NCBI RefSeq assembly: GCF_963576615.1
Contig: NC_088711.1
Coordinates: 9,542,869-9,606,868, forward strand
Length of the DNA: 64,000 bases
Direction of reading: 5' to 3'
From: Watersipora subatra
Taxonomy: Eukaryota > Bryozoa > Gymnolaemata > Cheilostomatida > Watersiporidae
Shown: piece after piece, positions 25,618-37,357 of the stretch
Numbering within the stretch: position 1 is the first letter of the stretch
Layout of the letters: every line of letters begins with the position of its first letter
Program-made: the position numbers and the translations under genes
The notes under the pieces: generated by a model
Database searches by the model: none
What the model was told of the DNA's origin: nothing
Seen by the model: the letters and a program-made list of their open reading frames with translations, nothing else

Positions 25618-28600
25618 ATGGCAGAGTTTACAGCTGCCCCGGAGACTGTTGGGGCCTCTTCTGATTGGTCAGGCAATGTTCTGGCACCTCTATCAGAGAA
25701 GGAACTTGAAAACCAGAAGTTTACATCTACTGACAGAATACAGTTTTACAGCGATCATGCGAAGAATTATGACCAAGACATGGCTAAATATTCTTTTACG
25801 TGAGTGCTCAATCGAGAAAGTTCTATCATTAATATTTTATTGTGCTTTCTTTAAATAAAACTAGCATGTCATCTTATGTGAGTAGGCTTATTTGGTGATA
25901 GGAAGAACCATAGACCTATTAACTATACTAACTATATAACTATATAGTTAATAGGTCTATGGGAAGAACCATCACATATACAGTTTTATTGTTAATTTGG
26001 CTTCATTTGAAGAACCATAGACCTATTAACTATACTAACTATATAGTTAATAGATCTATGGGAAGAACCATCCCATATACAGTTTTATTGTTAATTTGGC
26101 TTCATTTGTTTCTATTGGCAAGTTTGGTAGCAAAAATGTCTCTGGGCAAGGTTCAGATTGTAAATCATTTCTTCTGCATAATAAGTCTTTCTTTTTAATT
26201 TGTTACATATTCTTCATCTGCTATCACACACCTCGTGTTACATTTTAGTTGTTTGTAATCTGCTAAAACAATTTGAAAATTGAAGTTTGATTGATTTCCT
26301 TTTTATGACTCAAATTGAGATCTAAATGTTACAGTGGACCGGATGTTGCTGCCGATGCGCTGCACCAGGTACTCAATGGTGAATATGATGCCAAGATACT
26401 GGATGTTGGTTGCGGCACAGGACGAGTCGCTGAGTTGGTTAGTAAAGAAATACAGGGGTATACGAAATAAACTGGGCCCCTTTGTTGAAAAACTGAAATT
26501 CTCATTTACGGCATTGTTGTTCATTGTGAATTTAGTCAGTAGCCATAAATTATATATTAAATTAATCTACATTTTGTTCTGATTTCAAATATGTAGACTA
26601 TACCGCTGTAAAATTATGTATTTGAATGATTATGTAGGCTAAATTCTGAACAATTCATTTTTTTAGTGGTTGAAGATAACAATCTGCACAGATATGATCA
26701 CATACATTCATTTTTTATTTATTTATTTTTTTTTAGCCTACATCACTAGATTTTTGAAAAAAATAATTTATATGTATAAATTTTAGAAACAATTCATCTT
26801 GTGAAACTTGGTGATATGTAATCCAATCATTTTTATTACACGGGTTCAAGAAACTTTATCTAATCTGATTTGGGTGCATCCTACACATTATTTGATGGGA
26901 TATTCCGAATCTTGACAAGATTTTGGATCCAGTCGTATATAATTTGTTTTTTACTATAACAAAGATGGGAACTACAATTATAATTACGGGAACAAATTAT
27001 AAATAAGTTTAAGAAATTTGTTAGATAAACTAAGTGCGTCCAGTTTGTTGTACTATGTACTACTGCTGTTGCCTGTTCATTATATTGACCAGCCTAGATC
27101 TATGAAGTTACTGGTTCAAACAAAATATTTTTCTTTTGTTGAGTTGGAACGTCAATTGTATGCAGCTATTAGCGAACGCCATGCTAGTGTTTAGTGGGCT
27201 CAACATTATTTTTACTTGACGGGAGAGTGTGTATTATTCACAGTTATTAAAGTTGGGACCGTACAGCAATATAGATGGCTTGGAGGCTGCCGAGGGGATG
27301 CTTGAAGTCGCTCGACAAAAGGGTCTCTATAAAAACACAATGTGCCAGTATCTATGTTTAGGATCTGGACTTGAACAAGGTAACATTCAACACTATTGCT
27401 GTGTGATCCCTGGCTGATTGCACTTGATATTTTTGGAATCTTTACATTTGGGATAAACACAGTAGATAAAAAATAGAATCTTTTTTCCCGATATCAGGAT
27501 GCAGCTGTACGCCTACTCTTATATGCTAATACTTTTCAAGGCACTTCCTTCATTTAGATTTTCCTATGGCCAGCAATTGAAACCAGAATTGACTGACGTT
27601 TAGTCAGTTTTTATACTAAATATCCTACAATAAGTGTTTCTCATTTGAGGAAGTATGTGCTGCCATGATCTTTTGCCTCGAGCTGTTCTCGGTCATTGAT
27701 ACCTATTTACAATTTTACTGTGTGACCTTTGTATTCAAGGTCGCTTTGTCACCTCTTTGTATCTTGTGTGTATTTATAGCACTGCCGTGTTGTTTAATGG
27801 TGAAACAGTAGTTTCAGCTTATGCTTGTTCACCATTAGCTTAATTCACTGAAAGTATTCATTATCATAGAGCGGTTTGGCTGTCTACTCAAGGCTTCAGT
27901 AGTTCAATTTGGATAACTTGAGCTTTTATTTAAAATAAATTGGAGCTATTTTATTATGCATGATAGGTTTGATATTTGTATTGACCTATAAGAACACAAA
28001 ACAGGCTTAAAGGTTAACCAACAGCATTTTAAAATAACATCTATTTATGACAATATAATCATGATATTTCATTTTTTAGCATTGATTTTAATGTTAGAAC
28101 AACAAAAACCTTAACCATTGCGTGAACATGAGACAAACGCACTTCTTATGGGCATCATTTTTCTACATTCTCCTCCCCCCTCTCTTATCTAGTCGCCACA
28201 CTATAAATAAAACAGTCTGTGATAGATTCAATCAGCTTTCTAAATATTATTTTATTAACAGCCTTTGGTTTACTGATATAGTTTACAGTTAACAATTATT
28301 GTTAAACAATAACAATAATTGTTATTGTTACCCAACATGGCAAATGATTATAACGCAAGGTTGAATCAGATTCCACAAATACCGAAAACGTCGTCGCTGT
28401 ATTTATACATCCTGTATTAATTTATGAATGGCGGTTATGGAGTTGCACCAATCGGGTAGCGCGTATCATTTTGTGGAGTGTGCTAGCAAGAAGTTCTTCC
28501 TTTGCACAAATGGAAAAAATTTTTTAACTGTTCATAGAAATGAGCTATTCTCGAACGTCATTTGTTTAAAACCTATCAGCCCATGCGCTACTTTCAGGAG

Positions 28601-31450
28601 TTTGAATGGACAATTTTTAAATTATTTTATGCATCAAATAAACATTAAATGATAAAAAAACGGTTTTAATATAATTATGCAGTGTTTCTATGTAGTTATT
28701 TGCTATTCTATTTTTCTATATGCAGCCGTTTCTATTCGATATCTTGCAAATATCGCAAACTAAAAAATGTTAATAATACCCGGTATTTGGTCGAAATAAC
28801 ACAAAAATATTATTCACATATATAGCATTATCTAATACTGTTGATGCAATAATACTTTTTGCTGTCTGTTAACGTTTAGTTGTATCCTTTTACTTGTGTT
28901 TCTTTAGCCCAATCAGAGTCTTGTTTCTTATAAAATATTTTAATCAATTATGTTGTTGCTTTGCTTTCATTAAAGATTGAACCCTTTGTATTTTATCGTT
29001 GTATTTCATCCACAACTCATTGTAACATTGCCTAACTTCTCTTTTAGTCACCCTGATGATATTTAGATTGATTTCTTTTGTAACACTAGGTACATATGAT
29101 GCCATCGTATCTTCCGGTACATTCGTGGCAGGCCATATGAAATCCGACTGTCTGATAGAGCTGTGTAATGCCACGAAGTCAGGTACGCACTGTTCATTCT
29201 ACAAATGCTTGTTTACTTGGATGCAATAGTAGTCAACACGCTGGTCATATATGTCATTGCAGTTATATATTAACTTATGACAGGATTTGGCATAAATATA
29301 TAATATTCAAAGTGTAATGAATTCTGCAAGGTTTGAGTTAGAATCGGGATGAACCTAGTTAGCTCGCTCCTCTGCCACGGACTCGCGTTTCCTTTGTTGA
29401 CTCTGCGGACATTGTTCGTCATTGGTGTTATAGAACGGCTATGGCTAGATCTTTCATGTCTGATTTTTAGATTTAGCTTTTGGAATGTACTTTTTTCACA
29501 ACAAATCCTTATAAACTATGTTTTTTCATAGTTTTTTCATAGGCTTTAGAGGATTTACATGGAAAGTTATCACATGGTTTTTGCAATGACATCGATGGAA
29601 GCAAGAGGTGTAAAACGTTTAAGCTCGCTCAGCAGTTTGCTCACACTCCTTGCTAACACATCACCAATTCAACAGTAGTTTCAAGTAGTTTCGTTTCTTG
29701 TGAGGGAAATTTTGATTGACTTATGCGATGTCACTTTTCTGACTGATCTTGTTTTCTTGCTTAAACAATTCAACTCTCATGTTATAAACAAGCACAATAT
29801 CATTATTGAACAGTAGCAAGTGTCACTAATCAATGTAATAATGCCAACGAGGACATGCTTCATTGGTCACCTTAGGTACGACACTCCAAGTAACGGGCCA
29901 CGATATAGTTGTTTGGGACGTATTCCAAAAACTGAATCACAAGTTGGTGCAAAGACTTTTGCGCAATTATTTCAATCATACGGTTTGCCTCACGGGTACT
30001 GTACGCGGTTGTCGATGGTACTTGAAAACAAATCTTCATTTTGAGTTCGTTTTTAGTTGGCCAAATAAAGGTCAAGTTAGTATTTTCAAAGGGTATGAAA
30101 ATTCATGATGCTGACGATGAAAAGGTTAGCAAACACAACTGTGCTAGCTGCATCAGCATTTACCCAAATGACTTATGACCCAAATGACTTACTTATGACC
30201 CAAATTACTTACTTATGACCCAAATTACTTATGACCCAAACTACTTACTTATAACCCAAATGACTTACTTATGACCCAAATTACTTACTTATGACCCAAA
30301 TTACTTACTTATGACCCAAATTACATACTCATGACCAAAATGACTTGTGGCCAAAATGACTTATATTTAGAGCATGATTTTATGAAAAAATAGTTTGAAA
30401 TATACTCACGGGCCTCACATTGAACAGCATTTCTTCAGACTTGCAGGATGTACTTGCAAAAACAACTTACTGTGCCATTGATTCATCTTGTTACATGAAA
30501 CTTTTGTTTTTTTCCATGATTCAGTTAATCTGATTTTATATTCCTACTAGTTTTTACTGCCAGCATTAATCTCCTCTGCAACTTATCTTCTCTTATCACT
30601 TACAAAATTTCTTGCGGTTTGTTTGCATGTCGTTATGTTTTAACCTTCCTGGTTTATTGCACAAAAACATACTGCCACTCATTTCCTAGATATGACCCTT
30701 ATATACACGGCATGACTAAAGAAGCTTGCATGAGTTACAGAATATTTTGTTAGTAATAAAAAGCACATTTGTGCATAAGCTGGAAAGCTTTGCTAGAAAG
30801 CTATATCTGGCTTTTCCTTATCAGCTAGAAAACTGTAACAATTTTCAAAAGCATTAATTAAAAATTAACACTTTGTGACAGTGCTCTGTGCTTACACAGA
30901 TGACTCTGCTTTAAAATCAGTCAGTTTCAGTCCTTCGTGAATCATAAAATTTGCTATGGACCTTCAACAATTGTATCTGCTATTCTTGTAGCAGAGTAAG
31001 TATAAGATTTAGACAGGCTTTTATGTTTAGAATTATGTATAAGGTTTAGTCAATGGTATTTATGTTTAGAATTATGTATAAGATTTAGACATAGGCATTT
31101 GTGTTTAGAATTCTGTATAAGATTTAGACAATGGTATTTATGCTTAGAATGGGGCGAACATGATTTCTTAGCCTCTACATCTGTCATGGAGTTACACTTT
31201 GTTTAAACATGTATGCAAAGAAGTTGTCTACTCTCTTGTTGTATTACCAGGTGGATACATAGTTGTCACGATGAGACACGAGCATTTAGAAACGGTCGAT
31301 GAATACAAGCAGAATATGAGGCCTACCATTAACCAGCTTACTAGTGAAAACAAATGGAAAGTCGTTAAAGATCAACGCTTCCCGAATTGGTGTTATGGCA
31401 AGGATGGCCAGGGAATTGATGGACATCTCTTTGTTTTTCATAAAGACTAA
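25618..31450 (+). CDS. METTL27: METTL27-like SAM-dependent methyltransferase (complete, 5 exons)
   Basis: Class I methyltransferase of the METTL27 (Williams-Beuren region 27) group; its substrate is not known to me. Exons 25618-25799, 26335-26437, 27244-27379, 29090-29182 and 31251-31450 join in phase to 237 codons plus TAA, about the usual family length. Conserved parts: the N-terminal block FYSDHAKNYDQDMAKYSFTG; SAM motif I ILDVGCGTG at residues 82-90; the acidic-loop region IDGLEAAEGMLEVARQKGLY at about 105-124; motif IV-like TYDAIVSSGTFVAGHM from about 142; and the strand GGYIVVTMRHEHL near the start of the last exon. The C-terminus LFVFHKD is typical of the fold. The ATG at 25618 is chosen because it follows an AG acceptor by four bases and opens the family's N-terminal block, so an untranslated exon probably lies upstream. 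The piggyBac element ends 135 bp upstream. No transmembrane or signal segment is visible. Confidence 0.93.
25905..26110. repeat. Tandem pair of palindromic ATAGACCTATTAAC units
   Basis: Two units of about 100 bp, each with CATAGACCTATTAACTATAC and its complement TATAGTTAATAGGTCTATG followed by CAGTTTTATTGTTAATTTGG. In METTL27 intron 1. The palindrome also occurs at 10835-10935. Confidence 0.8.
28203..28287 (+). repeat. 85-bp dispersed repeat, copy 2
   Basis: Identical by eye to 23259-23343, about 4.9 kb away, in METTL27 intron 3. Followed by a palindromic AACAATTATTGTT block (28288-28330). Confidence 0.9.
30168..30363. repeat. Minisatellite, 20-bp unit
   Basis: About nine imperfect copies of ACTTACTTATGACCCAAATT in METTL27 intron 4; some copies lack four bases. 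Confidence 0.85.
31000..31150. repeat. Short tandem repeat, about 45-bp unit
   Basis: Three to four copies built on TTTAGAATTATGTATAAG and ATTTAGACAATGGTATTTAT, about 100 bp before the last METTL27 exon. Confidence 0.75.
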
Positions 31451-32149
31451 CAGTAGCCTACTTGAGTTTAGCCTACTTTAGGTATCCTTGGTACATATCC
31501 TTGTATGTATTAGTAATCTTTTAAAAAAGGTTATTTGCTTCTTTTTTTCAAATTGTTAGAATGATTGCCCAAATAGTTTTTTAATGGAAGCTTTTATATT
31601 TAGATTTGTAGCTTTTACTGCTGAATGGTGCCATTATCTTCATCTTGAAGGTGTCTGCTCAGAGCGTTTTTACTATGGTGCTGTAATCTCAACGCAAATT
31701 TCTATAAAAGTACACATATAAAAGTTACATAACTTTAGACTTATTATATCTACATGTAAGGGGAATAACATACGCTTTATTTGCTAGTTGCTATTAATTA
31801 TGTTATTAAAGTTGTATTTTATAAAGTATTGCAGCGTATTGTCTAGATCTAATGCGTTCTAGCATGGTTCCTCTTATTAATTAGATGTGCTTCTATTCAA
31901 AGTCCCTTAATACAATCGTTGAAGTACAAAACTACTGTTCTTTTAAATGGGTTGAAAGGTTGGGTCGGCTTTTGAAATAGTCACGAAGTCTCTGGTGAAC
32001 TCCATGTAATTTCATGTCATTTCATTTAACTCCATGTCAATTTCATTTAATGTCATTCGCTGTTTCAATAGAATGAAATTTGAACAATTGAAGAGCCCGG
32101 TGCTAAAAGCTCTTAAGTCACAAAATGGCCTACTGCAGAAAAGCAAAGT
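31451..32149. other. METTL27 3' untranslated region and intergenic sequence
   Basis: No open frame or repeat of note; an ATTAAA at about 31805 could serve as a polyadenylation signal. A few repeats of TTTCATTTAACTCCATGTCA type lie near 32000-32060. Confidence 0.4.
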
Positions 32150-34610
32150 TAAAGTTCTGAGCTCACTGCAAAATATCTAACATCATTTCTGCTTACCTTC
32201 TGAATTCCTGGATGGTTAATAAAACTAATATGTTAGATATTGTTTATCTCAAGTTATTCTCTAATTGATCAGCTCTAACAGTCAGTGAGTAATATATAAT
32301 TATAATGTAATAACTTACTTTTTGAATAGAGCTAGCAGAAGTCCAGTGAAAATCATCATTTGCTGACTTTAGCAGACTAACAGCAATGCTGCCAATCATG
32401 TGACTTCTCTCATTGATCATTAGGTTGTCTTCTTCAGGTAAATGCGTCCGTGTATGGGTCATAGATGATCGTAGGTATGAGAGATGGTTTGATTTTTATC
32501 TCTTCTAAATAGCCTGAGGCTACAGCACAGGAATGGTAGGAGTTGAGTGATGGAAAGCTAGCATATTGTGTGACAACATCTCTGACAGTCGGTGTAAACT
32601 CCTGAACCTGCAGGTTTAATTCCTACAAAGACTATGAGCGGTTTTGACACAGACTGTTAGATAATAACAAAGAATTTCCACTTTTAGAGTAGGTTACAGA
32701 AAGGGAAACGCTGTTCAATTTCGTAAGCTGTTTCGTTTTAACTCACAATAACTAACAAAGTGCAAGTAAATAGTTTCAAGAAACTGAATGAAGCACTAAC
32801 CAGTGTAAGTACTATCAACAGAAAAAAGTAAACTTACTGTTTCCAGCTACAAAAGACCAATATATATTTTTACCGATGAAATTTAAACTTTTGTGTTCAT
32901 GCGTTTATTTTTGGTTAATACTATTTAAACTGTGTTAAAAGGTAACACTGTTAAGTAGAAAACTGTATGTAACAGCGTGTTGTTTAATTTACAACTATAA
33001 TACAAAACTCACTAAAATCTTTCAAACTTTGGTATTCTTATCTTCCTTATCTAAATCTATTTGAATAAAATTTGGACTGATCTTTTTCTTATGCAAAAAC
33101 GTTAGAACAATTAAAATATAAAAGTTACATCAAGCATGGAAAAAGGTTTAACATAGAACATAGTTATTATATATTTAAAACTCTCAGAGATAGCGCTAAC
33201 TTTTCAGGAAAGACTGTCTTATATGTTTTTTAAACAAAAGTTATTATGAAAGTAGCCATATTTACTTACTGATTTGTTATCCAGACTGTCTTTAGTTGTA
33301 TCCATTTTAGGTTATGAAGTTCCTGTGGTTGTCTAATATTAATTGAGAAAACCTAAGCTTCTTACTTCTGCCTTTACCAAACAAATCCACTGATCTTTCC
33401 AGCAACTGTATTGTATATCACAACTAACTTGTTAATTATGGGAAATTATGTCATGTTCTCATTTAACTTCAACATCAAAGTTTTATCAATGGTAGACAAC
33501 TTCTAGAGTTGCTTTTGGTAAAGCTACTACATTCCTTTTATGGAAGATTTGAAAGCAGCTACTATTTTTCAAAGTGTTAGATATTGTTGTCATCTTTGGT
33601 TATGCTAAGTGTTAGATGTTGTTTATATCTTTTGTTATTCTATGTAATTCCTCCAGTTATCTTATTTGAAATAGATGATAATAATAATCACTAGATTATT
33701 ACTATAGAAATTGCATCTGGTATAGTATTATTAATTAGTATAACAATAGAATAAAAGAACTGATTGATCTTATGAGTTTCATCTCTTTAACTTTAATTCA
33801 ACTAGTTAGTTTAGTCTGAATCAAAGGGAATCTGAAAACCAAAACCATCAGGTCTCATTCAATAGTGTCAAACCATTGCTAATCAGGGCCTAAAGCCATA
33901 ACTAGCAAAGCTCCTGCATATGTGGGTCCTCGTTGCCTTTTATTTTTCTACTATTTCTCACTGTCATGTTTTCTTTTCAGTACAATAAAACAAACCATAA
34001 AATTCTGGTCTCATTAAAGCTATGAGGATCTCTGCAACTTGAGTAGCCATACTTTGGCTTTATTCTAATATTTTTAGAACTTTGTATTAATTTGTAGACT
34101 CACAGTCACACTACTAGTTCAAAATAATAAAAAAGCATTATGATTTATAGCAGTAGCAACTAGGCAAATGATTTACGCAAATTCATTAATCTGTCAGCTA
34201 AATTTCTACTGAGCAAAGAGCTAAAGACGTCCCATCGAGGCGAGTTTGAACCGATAGTGGACATTTTTGTCAGTTTTTATTGGCAGGGTCAGACAACTTT
34301 AGCTGATATAGTTTTACTCAAGCTTTGAATTTGTTTGGCTATTTTTTTTGAAGTTTTCTCTAGACGCTTCTAGCAAGTTTACCGATTACATGTATTTGCA
34401 CTGGCCAGTGTATCAGTAACAACAAATAACTATATGGAGAATGATGTTTCACTAACAACATCTGCTGTAACTATTACAGTAATGGTATCATTAATAAACA
34501 GAAACAGAAGAAAGAACAGGAACAGGCCTAAAGCACTAGGAAGTGTTTGGGTATCTACTGTCCTTGCTAACAGGGATTCTAGAGGAGCTTAGGGTTGCAT
34601 TGTTTCTGAT
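32150..34610 (-). repeat. Inverted partial copy of the homeobox unit (arm of a large palindrome)
   Basis: Read on the minus strand it follows unit 1 from the Harbinger head (35275-35665) to just after exon 2 (about 38520), lacking roughly 1 kb of the upstream flank. Together with unit 1 it forms an imperfect inverted repeat several kb long centred near 34.9 kb. Confidence 0.8.
32319..33305 (-). pseudogene. Inverted, truncated homeobox-gene copy (exons 1-2 only, frameshifted)
   Basis: On the minus strand, 33270-33305 is an exact counterpart of exon 1 (ATG through NKS, then gtaagt) and 32319-32622 is the counterpart of exon 2, with the same acceptor and donor. Exon 2 lacks one codon in the acidic patch (three Glu reduced to two). 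It also lacks 11 bases after DPYTD, which shifts the frame to TGA within four codons. Downstream homology continues to about 32150 and then stops; exons 3 and 4 with the homeodomain are absent. The exon starts ELNLQVQEF like copy 2, not KQNPQAQEF like copy 1, so copy 1 carries the derived state or conversion has occurred. It could still be transcribed toward METTL27, but it cannot make the homeodomain protein. Confidence 0.85.
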
Positions 34611-35235
34611 TTGTAGCCTCTATCTGGTGCCAGAGTGAGACAAACTTTTGAAAACTACTTTAGAGTGAATGAACATTGTTTCGAAGGATCACTTCCTTTT
34701 TTTATTTGATATGATACAGCGACACTGCAAGCAATCGTTTCACAGCAGAAACTAGCAGTGATCTTTCGATATCTAGCCACAGGTTGTAGCTACACAGAAC
34801 GATATTAACATTTTAGAATATCAGTTTTTCTGTAAAGCGATCTCATTCTTGAAACATGTTAAGCGCTCCACTGGTTTTTGAATATCTGAAAACTTTTTCA
34901 AGTGAGGAGAAAGAGAAAGCAATCAGTGATAAACTTTCTCACTTATGTACCGTCCCTGATGCTCTTAGAGCACTTGATAAAAAGCATATTGTGATGAACA
35001 AGCTGTGGCTATTGATGTGACATCCAACATGTTCCAGATGAACATGCTGAAAATTACAACCACAACTACAAAGGCACTAAAAGCATTGTACTGATGGCTG
35101 AATGCTATGCTGATTATCAGTAGGCATACATAAGTCTAATTAAAAGTAATAAATTGTTCAAATAAAAAGTTTCAAAAACTAACTTTATGTTATTTTCAAA
35201 AACAATGTTTTCCGGTAGTTATTACCATTTTAAGC
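34186..35235 (+). mobile_element. Decayed PIF/Harbinger element A
   Basis: Several frames of the plus strand encode pieces of a Harbinger transposase: RNRRKNRPKALGSVW and VLANRDSRGA near 34500-34590, AIVSQQKLAVIFRYLATG near 34730-34790, ALDKKHIVMNKLW near 34965-35010, and NYKGTKSIVLMAECYADYQ near 35065-35120. Stops and shifts separate them. The last two match the family's G-A-x-D-G-K-H and NYKG-hhSIVLhA blocks, with the catalytic region damaged. Confidence 0.8.
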
Positions 35236-35274
35236 ATATATAGAAAAAGCGAACCTAGAAGAAGAAAACAGTTT

Positions 35275-35665
35275 CAATATACCTCCACCATTACCTCTTC
35301 CAGCCAAACACTTTCTAGTGCTTTAGGCCTATTCTTTCTTCTGTTTCTGTTTATTAATGATACCATTACTTTAATAATTAAAACAGATGCTGCTAGTAAA
35401 ACATCATCCCCCATATAGTTATTCGTTATTACTGATAAACTGGCCAGTGCAAAATACATGTAATCGGTAAACATGCTGAAAGCATCTAGAGAAAACTTCA
35501 AAGAAAATAGCCAAACAAATTCAAAGCTTGAGTAAAATTATATCAGCAAAAGTTATCTGACCCTGCCAATAAAAACCGGCAAAAATGTCCACTATCGGTT
35601 CAAACTCGCCTCGATAGGACGTCTTTAGCTCTTTGCTCTGTAGAAATTTAGCTGACAGATTTATG
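35275..35665 (-). mobile_element. PIF/Harbinger fragment B (5' head, inverted relative to A)
   Basis: The reverse complement repeats the first about 390 bp of element A, including the end near TCTGTCAGCTAAATTT, the block GGCGAGTTTGAACCGATAG and the peptide RNRRKNRPKALESVW. It then ends abruptly in a sequence shared with 45440-45500. With A it makes head-to-head inverted arms about 660 bp apart. Confidence 0.75.
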
Positions 35666-37357
35666 AACTTATATATATATATATTTATTTATATATATTT
35701 ATATATAAATATGTATATATGTATATATATACATGTTTTTTCAAATTAGGCCATACAACAATAGTAAAACAAAACTTGTGTAAAACCTATGCCTAGTTGC
35801 TACTGCTATGAATCCTGATGCCTTTTTATTATCTTGAAGGCTAACCACTCTTACCTGTCTGTCCATAAGTTCAAAAAGTTGAGTCTACAACTCTGTTCTA
35901 TAACTGTTGCAAACTATAAGCACAGACATAGTTTGTTTTAATTTTCAATCTACAATTATAATTCTGTAACCCTAAGCTCTCCGTAGATGAAAGTGAAGCC
36001 AGTTTTTCACTGCTCGTGACACGCACTGATTCCTACACATCTTATTTCTCTAAAGAAGACTCTGTTTACTAAAGAAGAGTGAGAGTAACAATAACTAATA
36101 GTGTGACTGTGAGTCTACTGAAGTCAACAAGTGATGGTTCTGACTGGACTTTTACTAGTTCTACCTTAATAGTAAGTTTATAAAGCTGTCAGCAATCCCA
36201 CTAGTATAAAAGTTGGAAATTGATGAATGAAAACTTCCAAGAAACTCAATTGACAGACAAATTAGAGTAACTGAGTTATTTAACGGTCAATAAAATTTTT
36301 TAATATTCAATAAATTGAAAAGATACGTCATGAGCTATAGAACTAAAATTTAAATTTATTTTAACATCCGTCGAGTCAGCTTTACTAAATAATATCCGGG
36401 TTTGCTCTACCTTCGAATATCAGACAATGTCATTTTTCATTTATAGGCATAAAAAGAGGGGTAGAATTAGTGACTTCCTGAAAAAAAATTTGCATGAAGC
36501 ATCAATATATAAATTTGATTTAAAACATTACGTCTTCAGCTACAATGTTCTAGTATTGTTCGCAAAAAACATCATGTGGTTCTAAAATATAAGTATAAAG
36601 CCGAAATAGGGCTACTTAAGTTGCATAGATTCTCATAGCTTTAATTAGAACAGATGTTTATAGTTTGTTTGTTTTATTGTATTGAAAAGAAAACATGACA
36701 GTGAGAAAAAGTAGAAAAATAAAAGGCAACGAGGTACCACATGTGCAGTAGCATTGCTAGTTATAGCTTTGGGCCCTGACTAGCAATGGTTTGACACTAT
36801 TGAATGAGACCTGATGGTTTTGGTTTTCAGATTCCCTTTGATTCAGACTAAACTAACCAGTTGAATTAAAGTTAAAGAGATGAAACTCATAAGATCAATC
36901 AGTTCTTTTATTCTATTGTTATACTAATTAATAATACTATACTTGATATAATTTCTATAGTAATAATCTAGTGATTATTATTATCATATAATTTAAATAA
37001 GATAACTGGAGGAATTACATAGAATAACAAAAGATATAAACAACATCTAACGCTTAGCATAACCAAAGATGAGAACAATATCTAACACTTTGAGAAATGG
37101 GAGCTGCTTTTAAATCTTCCATAAAAGGAATCTAGTAGCTTTACCAAAAGCAACTCTAAAAGTTGTCTACCATTGATAAAACTTTGATGTTGAAGTTAAA
37201 TGAGAACATGAAATTATTATCCCATAATTACCAAGTTAGTTGTGATATAAAATATGGTTGCTGGAAAGATTGCTGCATTTGCTTGGTAAAAACAGGAGTG
37301 AGAAGTTGAGGCTATCTCAATTAATATTAGACCACCACGGGAACTCCATAACTTAAA

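Noticed and set aside
29820-30108. Overlapping ORFs on both strands in METTL27 intron 4
   Set aside because: No conserved motif, competing frames on both strands, and no splice context.
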